Assembly (NCBI GenBank): GCA_907163375.1
Contig: CAJQUW010000942.1
Location: forward strand, 1-64,000
Length of the DNA: 64,000 bases
From: Prostheceraeus crozeri
Lineage: Eukaryota; Platyhelminthes; Polycladida; Euryleptidae
Reading direction: 5' to 3'
Position 1 is the first letter of the stretch. The number at the start of each line of letters is the position of its first letter. A program made the translations under genes and the position numbers. The notes beneath the pieces were generated by a model that saw only the letters and a program-made list of their open reading frames with translations, was not told the origin of the DNA and made no database searches. Of the stretch, positions 53,800 through 64,000 are shown piece by piece.

Positions 53800-56630
53800 T
53801 TTACAAATAGCTATACCTTTATTTCTAGCATACAAAGGCTAAAACTCTATTTCTAACGCATACACTATTAAAACTTTATTTTTAACTTGTAAACTGCTAA
53901 AAACTTTATTTTTTAATATGGAAACTGATGAAACTTTATTTCTAGCATACAAACAGATAAAACTTCATTTCTAACATACAAACAGATAGAACTTTATTCT
54001 TAACTTGTAAACTTAAACAGATAGAACTTTATTCTTAACTTGTAAACTGGTGAAATTTCATTCTATTTCTAACATATAAACAGATAGAACTTTATTCGTA
54101 ACATACGCACTATTGAAACTTTATTCTTAACTTGTAAACTATTGAAACTTTATTTTAACTTGTAAACGGTTAAAACTTTGTTTTATTTCTATCATACAAA
54201 CAGATAAAACTTTATTCTTAATATACACACACTATTGAAACTTCATTCTTAACTTGTAAACTATTGAAACTTTATTTTTAACTTGTTAACGGTTGAAACT
54301 TTGTTTTATTTCTAACACACAAATAGCTTAAACTTTATTTCCAACATACACACTGTTGAAACTTTATTTTTAATCTGTAAACTGTTGAAACTATATCTTT
54401 CACTTACAAATAGTAGAACGCTAAGTCTAACTTGCAAACTAGTAAATCTTGCGATCTTATTTTAACAAACAGATAAAACTCTATTTCTAACATATACACT
54501 ATTGAAACTTTATTTCTAACTTGTAAACTCTTGAAACTTTATTTTTAACTTGTTAACGGTTGAAACTTTATTCTATTTCTAACATGCAAACAGATAAAAC
54601 TTTATTCTTAACTTGTAAACTGATGAAACTTCATTTTATTTCTAACATACAAGCTGATAAAACTTTATTGTTAACTTGTAAACTGGTGAAGCTTCATTTT
54701 ATTTATAACATACAAACAGATAAAACTTTATTCCTAATATACACACTATTGAAACTTCATTCTTAACTCGCAAACTATTGAAACTTTATTTTTAACTTGT
54801 TAACGGTTGAAACTATGTTTTATTTCTAACATACAAACAGATAAACTTTATTTTTAACTTGTAAACGGTTGAAACTTTGTTTTATTTCTAACATACAAAC
54901 AGATAGAACTTTATTCTTAACTTGTAAACTGTTGAAATTTCATTCTATTTCTAACATATAAACAGATAGAACTTTATTCGTAACATACGCACTATTGAAA
55001 CTTTATTCTTAACTTGTAAACTATTGAAACTTTATTTTTAACTTGTAAACGGTTAAAACTTTGTTTTATTTCTATCATACAAACAGATGAAACTTTATTC
55101 TTAATATATACACACTATTGAAACTTCATTCTTAACTTGTAAACTATTGAAACTTTATTTTTAACTTGTTAACGGTTGAAACTTTGTTTTATTTCTAACA
55201 CACAAACAGCTTAAACTTTATTTCCAACATACACACTGTTGAAACTTTATTTTTAATCTGTAAACTGTTGAAACTATATCTTTCACTTACAAATAGTAGA
55301 ACGCTAAGTCTAACTTGCAAACTAGTAAATCTTGCGATCTTATTTTAACAAACAGATAAAACTCTATTTCTAACATATACACTATTGAAACTTTATTTCT
55401 AACTTGTAAACTCTTGAAACTTTATTTTTAACTTGTTAACGGTTGAAACTTTATTCTATTTCTAACATACAAACAGATAGAACTTTATTCTTAACTTGTA
55501 AACTGTTGAAACTTCATTTTATTTCTAACATACAAGCAGATAGAACTTTATTCTTAACTTGTAAACTGGTGAAGCTTCATTTTATTTATAACATACAAAC
55601 AGATAAAACTTTATTCTTAATATACACACACTATTGAAACTTCATTCTTAACTCGCAAACTATTGAAACCTTATTTTTAACTTGTTAACGGTTGAAACTA
55701 TGTTTTATTTCTAACATACAAACAGATAAAACTTTATTTTAACTTGTAAACGGTTGAAACTTTGTTTTATTTCTAACATACAAACAGATAGAACTTTATT
55801 CTTAACTTGTAAACTGGTGAACCTTCATTTTATTTCTAACTTGTAAACTCTTGAAACTTCATTTTGATATACAAACAGCTAAAACTTTATTTCTAACGTA
55901 TACACCATTAAAAATTAATTTCTAACTTGTAAACTCTTGAAACAGTTATAATTTTATTTTTAACTTGTAGACTGTTGAAACTTTATTTCTAACTGGTAAA
56001 CTGTTGAAATGATATCTTTCATTTACAAATAGTAGAACACTTTGTCCAACTTGTAAACTAGTAAATCTTGTTCGCCATCGAATCTAACTATTTAAATCTT
56101 CATCATGGAAATCAATGTTCCACAGTCGGAGTAAAAGTTTGAGATGATACACTCCTGGCAAACTAACTCATGAAGTAGCTTTGCTGTAATACATTTCTAT
56201 CTGTAAACATATGATAATGTTAAAGTGAATCTAAAACTTTTCAGCTTATTAATTGTTCATCGTTGCATCAACGCTTTAACACGTGAACAGTTATAATTTA
56301 TTTTTAATTTACACTTAGTCTAACTTGTAAACTAGTAAATCTTGCGATCTTATTTTTACAAACAGTTGCACCTTTATTTCTAACATATACACTATTGAAA
56401 CTTTATTTCTAACTTGTAAACTCTTGAAACTTTATTTTGATATACAAACAGCTAAAACTTAATTTCTAACTTGTAAACTCTTGAAACAGTTATAATTTTA
56501 TTTTTAATTTACACTTAGTCTAACTTGTAAACTAGTAAATCTTGCGATCTTATTTTTACAAACAGTTACACCTTTATTTCTAACGCATACACTATTGAAA
56601 CTTTATTTCTAACTTGTAAATCTTAAAACA
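53800..56630 (-). repeat. Satellite of ~40-bp units, right TIR (expanded)
   Basis: Same units inverted but about twice as long. It includes a large internal duplication: the block near 54.06-54.83 kb resembles that near 54.95-55.70 kb. Confidence 0.9.
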
Positions 56631-56857
56631 TTTCATATGGGCGATGATGATAGATGAAATAGTGTCAAATAAAATTAAGATAGCTTACACTTCTGATACA
56701 GGGATAGCAATCGACTGCGATCCATGTGTAAAGAGCTTGTTAGACTACGAAAGAGAGAAGTGTGTTATGTTGCGTGTGGCGCGTGAGTGTCCTCCCATTT
56801 CATTCCATTCATCAATTCGTCTCATTGATAGAGACAGGTAGAACTCATGGTTCTCAT

Positions 56858-57095
56858 AACGTATGCAATGGAAAGTTTTAGGCAACCTTCGACAGTTGGC
56901 TAAATGTCGCCCTGGCGCGAATGCATACTACGTTGAGACAGAGGCAATCACTTGCAAACATGACGCAGAGAGGTTTAACAAGATTGACCATTGCCAAATG
57001 TCCCTTGCGGTATACATAGCTACGGGTTTCACCGCCGCCCTTTACAGGAACGCCCGTCGAAAGGAAGTATTACACCGAACTTCATTTGCAACGTT
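56858..57095 (-). ncRNA. Structured RNA domain, copy B, right TIR
   Basis: Mirror of 44705-44942; same closing helix. Confidence 0.7.
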
Positions 57096-57123
57096 CAAGT
57101 TGACTGATAGCAGATTCAACTTA

Positions 57124-57192
57124 ATGATAGTATTCGCCAGTCCGAAGACTGCCCAGGGCAAACCGCGAGGAGGTTCTATCATGTCTTGCCCC
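57124..57192 (-). ncRNA. HDV-like ribozyme, copy 2, right TIR
   Basis: Exact mirror of 44608-44676; predicted cleavage 5' of the G complementary to C57192. Confidence 0.92.
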
Positions 57193-57242
57193 ATGGTGGT
57201 CCTTAAGAGAGCCGATGGTTCGTTCTCGGGAGTAATGTCATC

Positions 57243-57509
57243 TTACACCCTACCAATTCTACTGAGAGAGTCTTTGACTCTCTCTTTGGTAACACTGTCG
57301 ACTTCCACACTAACTGGTACATGGCTAAAAAGTGGAATGTAGCGCCATTCCGTTGGATTGACAGCAGTTGCTGTCATCGGATTGCCAATCCGAGCAAGAT
57401 TATTAAAAACTCTGTCTTGCTCCTCTAGCCTGACAAACTCCTCAAATAAATTTCGCGGCCTTAACTGCGGTCCGCGAGGAGAGCTGACTTGACTGTTCGG
57501 CGTCTGCAT
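57243..57509 (-). CDS. 88-aa protein of unknown function, right TIR copy
   Basis: Translation identical to the left copy (44291-44557), with the same TATA box upstream (57536-57543). Conserved identity reflects TIR homogenisation, so it does not by itself prove coding. Transcribed inward, towards the element centre. Confidence 0.5.
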   Translation of the reverse strand: MQTPNSQVSSPRGPQLRPRNLFEEFVRLEEQDRVFNNLARIGNPMTATAVNPTEWRYIPLFSHVPVSVEVDSVTKERVKDSLSRIGRV

Positions 57510-57594
57510 GATTGAAATGGAATGAGAGGCAGTGGTTTATATACCCCTCTAATGCGACGCAACGTTCAAGTTGACTGATAGCAGATTCAACTTA

Positions 57595-57664
57595 ATGATA
57601 GTATTCGCCAGTCTAAAGACTGCCCAGGGCAAAGCGCATTGAAGGCTCTATCATGTCTTGCCCC
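57595..57664 (-). ncRNA. HDV-like ribozyme, copy 1, right TIR
   Basis: Mirror of 44136-44205, with the same long L3 and TTTA-type P4 loop. Confidence 0.8.
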
Positions 57665-57812
57665 ATAGTGGCCGATTATACGGTAGTGTGTTAGTAGATT
57701 TCAATCATTGAAAAGGGAAGATGAGAATCATTTCATTTGTCTCATCAACGTTTATCATGGGAGCAATCATTGAAGGGACATCTAATGAATTACATTTCAC
57801 TCTACTCCATAT

Positions 57813-58033
57813 CATAAAGACTAACCTTTGTCGAATGGCTGAAGTACTCTGACCTGGCGAAAGAAAGCGTCACGTTGAGTATGAAGTCGAACGCCCAACA
57901 TGAGCAACGGCTCAGAGGTTTCGGTCTAACAAACGACGAACAACCCGTGCAACACAATCCCTCTACGGCAGTACCCGCCGTCCCGAAGGAACGCTCGAGC
58001 AAAGGAGGTATTACAGCGATGATGTGCTTTATG
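57813..58033 (-). ncRNA. Structured RNA domain, copy C, right TIR
   Basis: Mirror of 43767-43987. Confidence 0.7.
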
Positions 58034-58473
58034 AGTAGAAGTGAATCTCTTGATAGCAAGAGACTATTCAACTAGATAGCAAGTCAAAAATAACCTGATA
58101 GCAGGACAAATGTATAGTCAGTAATTTACACTTAGTGAGGAATGATAGATTTGAGTGTAGTGAGTGGCACTCGATCCCGTCGACAGCCCGAAGGCCTTGT
58201 ACTGATCACTAGGGAAGTGAGAGATCTTCCCCGATACCCGCTCTTTACAGCTGAAGACATCATTGTCACTGCCCCGAAGTGGTAACAGCAACGCCGAGTC
58301 AAAGGTAGTGAACAGTAGCTGGGATCTAACCCCTCAAAGCTGCCTTAGTCTTAGTTAAATTTGAAATCTGATAGCAGATTTGAACTCAGCATACTTGAAA
58401 ACCTTGAGGAAACATCCCAAGTTATTGCTTTGATCTACTTGATAGCAAGCCGTAGAGAGCTTGATTCACCAGC

Positions 58474-58701
58474 GTTTTGCAATGGAGATGTTTAGAGGCC
58501 ACCCATGACAAGATAGCTAAGACTCAACCGATTGGCGTTCAAAGTGCTACGTTGAGAGCTGTGTCAAATGCCCAACATGAGACATGAGTTGTCCCAGCGG
58601 TTACGGTCTTAAATATGACACATTCCCTTGCCACACTTATCACTACGGCATCGTCCGCCGTCCCGAAGGAACACCCTGTCAGTGGAATATTACAGCAAAA
58701 C
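58474..58701 (-). ncRNA. Structured RNA domain, copy A, right TIR
   Basis: Mirror of 43099-43326. Confidence 0.7.
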
Positions 58702-59181
58702 TCTCCGTGTCTTGCTCGCTTTCAGTGAAAAGCCGCTTATACCATGAGAAGACTGGCTCAGACATCATTAAAAATGCTTTCATTGACTTCAGCAGGGTCG
58801 AAAACCCCAGAAAACCTCCAAAACTAGTGAATTTAAAATTTTCAACTTTTTAGCACTACTTATGAAATTTTATAAGTAGTCCATCACTTAGGGCAGGTCA
58901 ATAGCGACCGAACCTTTTTTGAATCAAGTCAAACGGACTTGTAGAAGCAAAGTTACGAGCCTTTAAAGTTTTGGAGTCTTTTATGGCCTGGAGACGAAGG
59001 CCATCTCCTGGCGAACCTCTAAGTCTGACGGCTTAGCTGATATCAGCAATGAAATTTTCTAAGTCGGTTTCTTACAGAAACTTGGAATTTGGAATGTCCG
59101 AAGCTATCATCGGAGCTCAGAGAGACGACCTACCTCTGACAATCGTTCTCCTCTAAATGACAAGTCTCCGTCGGTTCCCAG

Positions 59182-59189
59182 CTTATATA
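59182..59189 (-). promoter_or_regulatory. TATA box, mirror copy in the right TIR
   Basis: Exact mirror of 42611-42618, directed leftward (inward). Confidence 0.5.
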
Positions 59190-59735
59190 GTGTGTGGCGA
59201 TCAGCTGATGACGTAATACCCATCATCCAAACACTAAAAATCCCGTCTATCTCCGGTTCTAGTGCTCCGATTGAGCTGGAAATACACCATTTCCATGTAG
59301 AATTTGACGCTGAATCCGAATCTGGCCTCCGTTTTCCCATCCGATGCTTCGTTTTGGCTCTACAGTAGGCAGCCATCGCAAAAATTCTAACTCTGTCGTT
59401 TTTCCGAAAAATGTTGAAAATTTTTCTCGCTGATGACTTGAAACTCTCCGATTGACATGAAACTCACCATACAGATAAAGAATCTGACGCTGATTCCAAA
59501 TCTGAAATCCGTTTTCCCATCCGATGCTTCGTTTTGAAGCTAGAGCCCAAAACGTCCCAAATTCTAACTCTGTCGTTTTTCGCCAATGTCCCAAAATCTT
59601 AAATGGCATCTCACATCTAAACGAAGACAGATAGGAACAAGCCGATTCTTTCACTGAATTTGTCTCACTCTTAGCTTTCAAACGAGCTATCGCACGACAA
59701 AATCCGTCCACTGGAAGCCAAAATCGAAGCAAGCT

Positions 59736-61953
59736 GTCCAGAGGGGGGGGGGGACGTCAGTGAAATTTCAAAATTTGATGAAAAATGTTTTGGTGACGGT
59801 CCCAGGTCGAAATTCTACACTTTGGAAAATTTTCAAAATTTTTCCCATACAAACTCACTCTGACACTTAGGATTTTTTCAGGTAAGCGAGCTCCGACCTA
59901 AAATCTTGTAACCGCTCTAACTTTTGAACGGCTGCTCCGATTGACTCGCAACGAAAAATGCGGTCGAGCAGTGTTTCATCCTCTTTCCAATGCAAGTCGA
60001 ACGAACAAAATCCGTCCACTAGAACCAAAGTTAGAACAAAGGGGGGGGGGACGTCAGTGAAATTTCAAAATTTGATGAAAAATGTTTTGGTGACGGTCCC
60101 AGGTCGAAATTCCACACTTTGGAAAATTTTCAAAATTTTTCCCATACAAACTCACTCTGACACTTAGGATTTTTTCAGGTAAGCGAGCTCCGACCTAAAA
60201 TCTTGTAACCGCTCTAACTTTTGAACGGCTGCTCCGATTGACTCGCAACGAAAAATGCGGTCGAGCAGTGTTTCATCCTCTTTCCAATGCAAGTCGAACG
60301 AACAAAATCCGTCCACTAGAACCAAAGTTAGAACAAAGGGGGGGGGACGTCAGTGAAATTTCAAAATTTGATGAAAAATGTTTTGGTGACGGTCCCAGGT
60401 CGAAATTCCACACTTTGGAAAATTTTCAAAATTTTACCCATACAAACTCACTCTGACACTTAGGATTTTTTCAGGTAAGCGAGCTCCGACCTAAAATCTT
60501 GTAACCGCTCTAACTTTTGAACGGCTGCTCCGATTGACTCGCAACGAAAAATGCGGTCGAGCAGTGTTTCATCCTCTTTCCAATGCAAGTCGAACGAACA
60601 AAATCCGTCCACTAGAACCAAAGTTAGAACAAAGGGGGGGGGACGTCAGTGAAAATTTTTTCTCTCCGATTGACTTGAAACTCACCATACAGATAAAGAA
60701 TTTCACGCTGATTCCAAATCTGAAATCCGTTTTCCCATCCGATGCTTCGTTTTGAAGCTAGAGCCCAAAACGTCCCAAATTCTAACTCTGTCGTTTTTTG
60801 CCAATGTCCCAAAATCTTAAATGGTGTCTCACATCTAAACGAAGACAGATAGGAACAAGCCGATTCTTTCATTGAATTTGTCTCACTCTTAGCTTTCAAA
60901 CGAGCTATCGCACGCCAAAATCCGTCCACTGGAAGCCAAAATCGAAGCAAGCTGTCCAGAGGGGGGGGGGACGTCAGCGAAAAATTTTTTCTCTCCGATT
61001 TCGCTGGAAACGTCCTTCCTAACCCAAAATTTCACGTAGATTCCGAATCTGGCCTCCGTTTTCTCATCCGATGCTTCGTTTGGGTGCTACACACCAAAAC
61101 GTCCCAAATTCTAACTCTGTCGTTTTTTCGAAAAATGTTGAAAATTTTTTCTCTCCGATTGACTTGAAACTCACCATACAGATGCAGAATTTCACGCTGA
61201 ATCCGAATCTGAAATCCGTTTTCCCATCCGATGGTTCGTTTTGAAGCTACAGCCCAAAACATCCCAAATTCTAACTCTGTCGTTTTTCGCCAATGTCCCA
61301 AAATCTTAAATGGCGTCTCACATCTAAACGAAGACAGATAGGAACAAGCCGATTCTTTCACTGAATTTGTCTCACTCTTAGCTTTCAAACGAGCTATCGC
61401 ACGACAAAATCCGTCCACTGGAAGCCAAAATCGAAGCAAGCTGTCCAGAGGGGGGGGGGACGTCAGCGAAAAATTTTTTCTCTCCGATTGCTTTCAAATT
61501 CACCATACAGATGCAGAATTTCACGCTGAATCCGAATCTGGCCTCCGTTTTCTCATCCGAGGATACGTTTGGGCCCTACACACCAAAACGTCCCACATTT
61601 TAACTCTGCCAAAATTTTGAAGAAACAGTTTTTCTCGCCGATTGAGCTGGAAATCACACCACAGATGCAGAATTTTACGCTGAATCCGAATCTGGCAGCC
61701 ATTTCACCATCCACGACAACCTAGACGGTCGCCCATGTCAACCTAGACGGTCGCCCACGTCAACCTAGACGGTCGCCCACGTCAACCTGGACGGTCGCCC
61801 AAGTCAACCAGGCGGTCGGACCAACTCACTCGAGTCTCACACTCTGTCGTTGCAGAGGGGGGGGGGAGTCAGCGAACATGTTGTGAACCAACCTGGCCGG
61901 CACACCACGACAGACCACAACCTCTGTCGTTCCAGAGGGGGGGGGCGCGCTGT
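59736..61953 (-). repeat. Mirror array of G-tract-bearing units
   Basis: Eight G runs (near 59.75, 60.05, 60.34, 60.64, 60.96, 61.45, 61.86 and 61.94 kb), inverse of the left array. One unit is about 161 bp shorter than its left counterpart. Confidence 0.85.
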
Positions 61954-61982
61954 GTTTATTATGGACCTTTTATTACTACTCA

Positions 61983-62900
61983 GACGGATTATTTCAATAT
62001 AAAGTTATGCCCTTTGGCATGAAAAACTCACAATCGACTTTTCAAAGACTGATTTCTAAGGTGTTAGGCGATCTTGAGAACGTCACGGCATATGTTGATG
62101 ATATAGTTGTTCACAACAACACTTGGGAGGAGCACCAACGGACACTTAGGAAATTGTTTGGAAGGCTCCGAACAGCCAATCTCACTATAAACTTAACCAA
62201 AAGCGTATTTTGCCAGGCGGATGTGGTCTACTTAGGGCATGTAGTAGGGCACGGGAAAGTGAGGCCACTTCAAAGTCATATAAATCACATGAAAAATTTC
62301 CCACCCCCTTCAGATAAGAAAGGTATTATGCGTTTTCTAGGAATGCTAGGATACTATCGGAGGTTTCTACCAGATTTTGCAACTGTAGCAGTACCCCTCA
62401 CAAACATACTGAGTAAAAGGTCGCCCTTTATCTGAGACAGAGAGTGTCAAGACGCTTTTGATAAGTTAAAAATTATGATGTGCGATCCCCCTGTGCTAAA
62501 AGCACCGGCGTGGGACAAACCCTTTCAAATAATGACAGATGCCAGCGATGTAGGAGTAGGGGCTGTGCTAATGCAAGAAACGGACGGTACTCCATTTCCA
62601 GTAGCTTACTACTCTAAAAAATTAGACAAACATCAAGTGAACTATTCTACAATAGAAAAAGAGACTCTTGCGTTACTGGCAGCAATAAAGCATTTCGAGG
62701 TATATATCTCATCTTCAATAGAACAAGTTATAGTATACACTGACCACAATCCTTTAGTCTTCCTTAACAAAATGAAATTCAAAAACCGCCGTCTCCTCTC
62801 ATGGAGTCTGACTATTCAGGAGTTTGATCTTCGAATTTGTCATGTAAAGGGTAAGGACAACATTTGGGCTGACGCGCTGTCCCGGTCCTGCCCCCTTTAG
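61983..62900 (+). pseudogene. Gypsy-type retrotransposon RT and RNase H, 5'-truncated by the giant-TIR element
   Basis: Starts inside the RT palm at DGLFQYKVMPFGMKNSQSTF, immediately at the element edge. It continues through the catalytic AYVDDIVV (YxDD), the thumb GMLGYYRRFLPDF and, after a stop at 62433, the RNase H domain with MTDASDVGVGAVL and the IEKETLAL, YTDHNPL and GKDNIWADALSR motifs. It ends CPL-stop at 62900. No integrase follows. The missing N-terminal RT is not present on the other side of the giant-TIR element. Confidence 0.88.
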
Positions 62901-63599
62901 CTGATTCTATCTCCAGAACACGGCGGGCCGCGTAGACTGAAACGCACAACGCAAGTCGAGCACCAATCTCCGAGCTGTATCTACGATCCAAACCAGAAGC
63001 CACCCTGAGCACAAGACACTTCTGTATATCCACGCGATACGTATATCAATCTACTGCACGCCTCCTACCGATCGGCGTTCTTGTCCGGGTGGATGTGATG
63101 ACTATGACTTCTCTTTCCTCTCCTCCTTCCTCTACATTGATCGCGCAGAAGACAAGTGACGTCACTCTGCAACGTAGGAGAGAAATCAGGCTCATAATGA
63201 CATTCATAAACAGCTGCCGTTGCCGCCCGCGCCATCTCTCACTCTCATCTCGTGAAAAGAGGGTCAAGACCTCTTGCTCTCGCCTCGCGGAAAGAAGGAC
63301 AAGACCTTGCCGCGCGCGCCGTCATCTTCACACCTCCGCACCGACCAAATCACTCCCAATTCCTGTCCGCGGAGCTCAAGCGTGCCCGTTCAAACTCCGA
63401 CCGTTCCCGCTCGCTGCTGCTGCTGATCACGCGCACTAACTTTAACGTGAACGCTTAACTGGTCCTTCTAGGGGCCACTTTCGAGACTTGCCCTCCAGGC
63501 CCTCAAGAGGGCCCATACCATTTGCCGCTCAATAAAGCATTATTAAGAAGCCAATCCTCTTTTCTGCTACGACCTACCGGGTTTGGGAGATCGTAACAA
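62901..63599 (+). mobile_element. Probable 3' LTR of the Gypsy element
   Basis: Non-coding, C/T-rich with an AATAAA (63530-63535), ending GGGAGATCGTAACA, an LTR-like CA end. The LTR start is not delimited, and the partner LTR is not in the window. Confidence 0.45.
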
Positions 63600-64000
63600 C
63601 AGTCTCTTGGAACAGATGAGGAGCCACTAAGAAATCCTGATACAGAGGTATGTCTTAGTCATAGAAAAAAGATAATTAGACTATGGTGAAGGGACATCAA
63701 TTCATTTTCAGCGAAATTAAATCTGCTCCTGATGCCTACTCTTTAAAAATAAAAGTTAAGAATCTTGTATGCCGGCATATTCTTGAATTGTGGAAAATCT
63801 AGGTTTATTTGTTTGAGATAGAGTAACTAGGATATTACAATTCCGTGCACATTACTTTAAAGTATGGATGTCTGTTTGAGACTATGAATACATTAATTTT
63901 CAATTATTTGTACAAGTGATGCGTTACAATTAATTGTTTCTTGATATTGTGATGTTACTTGAAACTTGATAAATGTTAAATGCACACTCCTGCTGGCGTA
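63600..64000. other. No recognisable gene
   Basis: AT-rich, no frame with family motifs. Confidence 0.5.

Larger units (their letters stand above)
39663..61980 (+). mobile_element. PolB-encoding element with giant inverted repeats (22.3 kb)
   Basis: The ends are AGTAGTAA...TTACTACT, an AG/CT terminus as in Polintons. The left arm 39663-46525 is repeated inverted at about 53800-61980. Between 42.07 and 45.16 kb the two arms are co-linear without any net insertion (mirror positions sum to 101,800) and ORFs within them translate identically. The unique centre (46.5-53.8 kb) holds a spliced protein-primed DNA polymerase gene and a convergent capsid-like gene. No integrase, packaging ATPase, protease or major capsid gene is visible. 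No target-site duplication is seen. Best placed as a highly derived Polinton relative; a linear plasmid-like origin is an alternative. Confidence 0.85.
53800..61980 (-). repeat. Right terminal inverted repeat (8.2 kb)
   Basis: Inverse copy of 39663-46525, with a longer satellite (53.80-56.63 kb). Outside the satellites and one C-tract unit I found only isolated substitutions. Confidence 0.9.

Noticed and set aside
54560-55637. 64-68-codon ORFs in the right satellite
   Set aside because: Translated ~40-bp satellite repeats; they change with repeat variants.
63089-63458. 116- and 68-codon ORFs in the region after the Gypsy RNase H
   Set aside because: Overlapping frames in a GC-rich, LTR-like region with no family motifs.
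1-64000. CRISPR arrays, bacterial operons, rRNA genes
   Set aside because: None seen; introns, TATA boxes and eukaryotic transposons show animal nuclear DNA.

Overview
This window is nuclear DNA of an invertebrate animal; the sequence alone does not let me name the phylum. No complete host gene is visible. It is a graveyard of nested mobile elements, AT-rich, with spliceosomal introns, TATA promoters and AATAAA signals. Elements whose edges I could define by target-site duplication (TSD): two piggyBac elements (TTAA), an 8-bp-TSD hAT, a Tc1/mariner-like and a pogo/Tigger element (both TA), and a Polinton/adintovirus-like element (6-bp TSD). There are also LTR, non-LTR (Jockey/CR1-like and R2/NeSL-like) and SINE fragments.

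Layout. 1-7.5 kb: a minus-strand LTR retrotransposon (gag, CCHC knuckle, retropepsin, RT, RNase H), split by a piggyBac and by a 5'-truncated non-LTR element. 10,111-25,076: a 14,966-bp Polinton/adintovirus-like provirus with 104-bp terminal inverted repeats (TIRs) and TSD ggcaag. It has remnants of a jelly-roll minor capsid protein, packaging ATPase, protein-primed DNA polymerase B, fibre-like coiled coils, pX/pVI-like small virion proteins, a double-jelly-roll major capsid protein and a parvovirus-type PLA2 protein. Its polymerase is split by a pogo element that keeps an intact 514-aa transposase. 27.1-29.9 kb: a hAT element carrying a foldback and a SINE. 31.7-33.6 kb: an R2-like fragment. 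34.2-38.3 kb: a decayed mariner-like element and a deleted piggyBac.

39,663-61,980 is the most unusual object: a 22.3-kb element whose inverted repeats are 6.9 kb (left) and 8.2 kb (right). The centre encodes a protein-primed PolB (1,471 aa, seven exons including a 5' non-coding exon, all splice phases consistent) and, on the other strand, a damaged jelly-roll capsid-like gene. Each TIR has (i) eight C/G tracts set in tandem diverged units, (ii) a compact RNA-rich block, and (iii) a satellite of about 40-bp units.

The RNA-rich block holds TATA boxes, an 88-aa ORF, two copies of what I read as an HDV-family self-cleaving ribozyme (complete double-pseudoknot topology), three copies of an unrecognised ~225-nt structured RNA domain whose closing helix covaries, and a family of hairpins with an invariant CUAU loop. 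A fourth RNA domain lies in intron 1 of the polymerase gene. Everything in the block reads inward, towards the polymerase. I regard this ribozyme/RNA-domain/PolB combination as the candidate undescribed system. The right flank of the element cuts into a Gypsy polymerase gene, and no TSD is visible.
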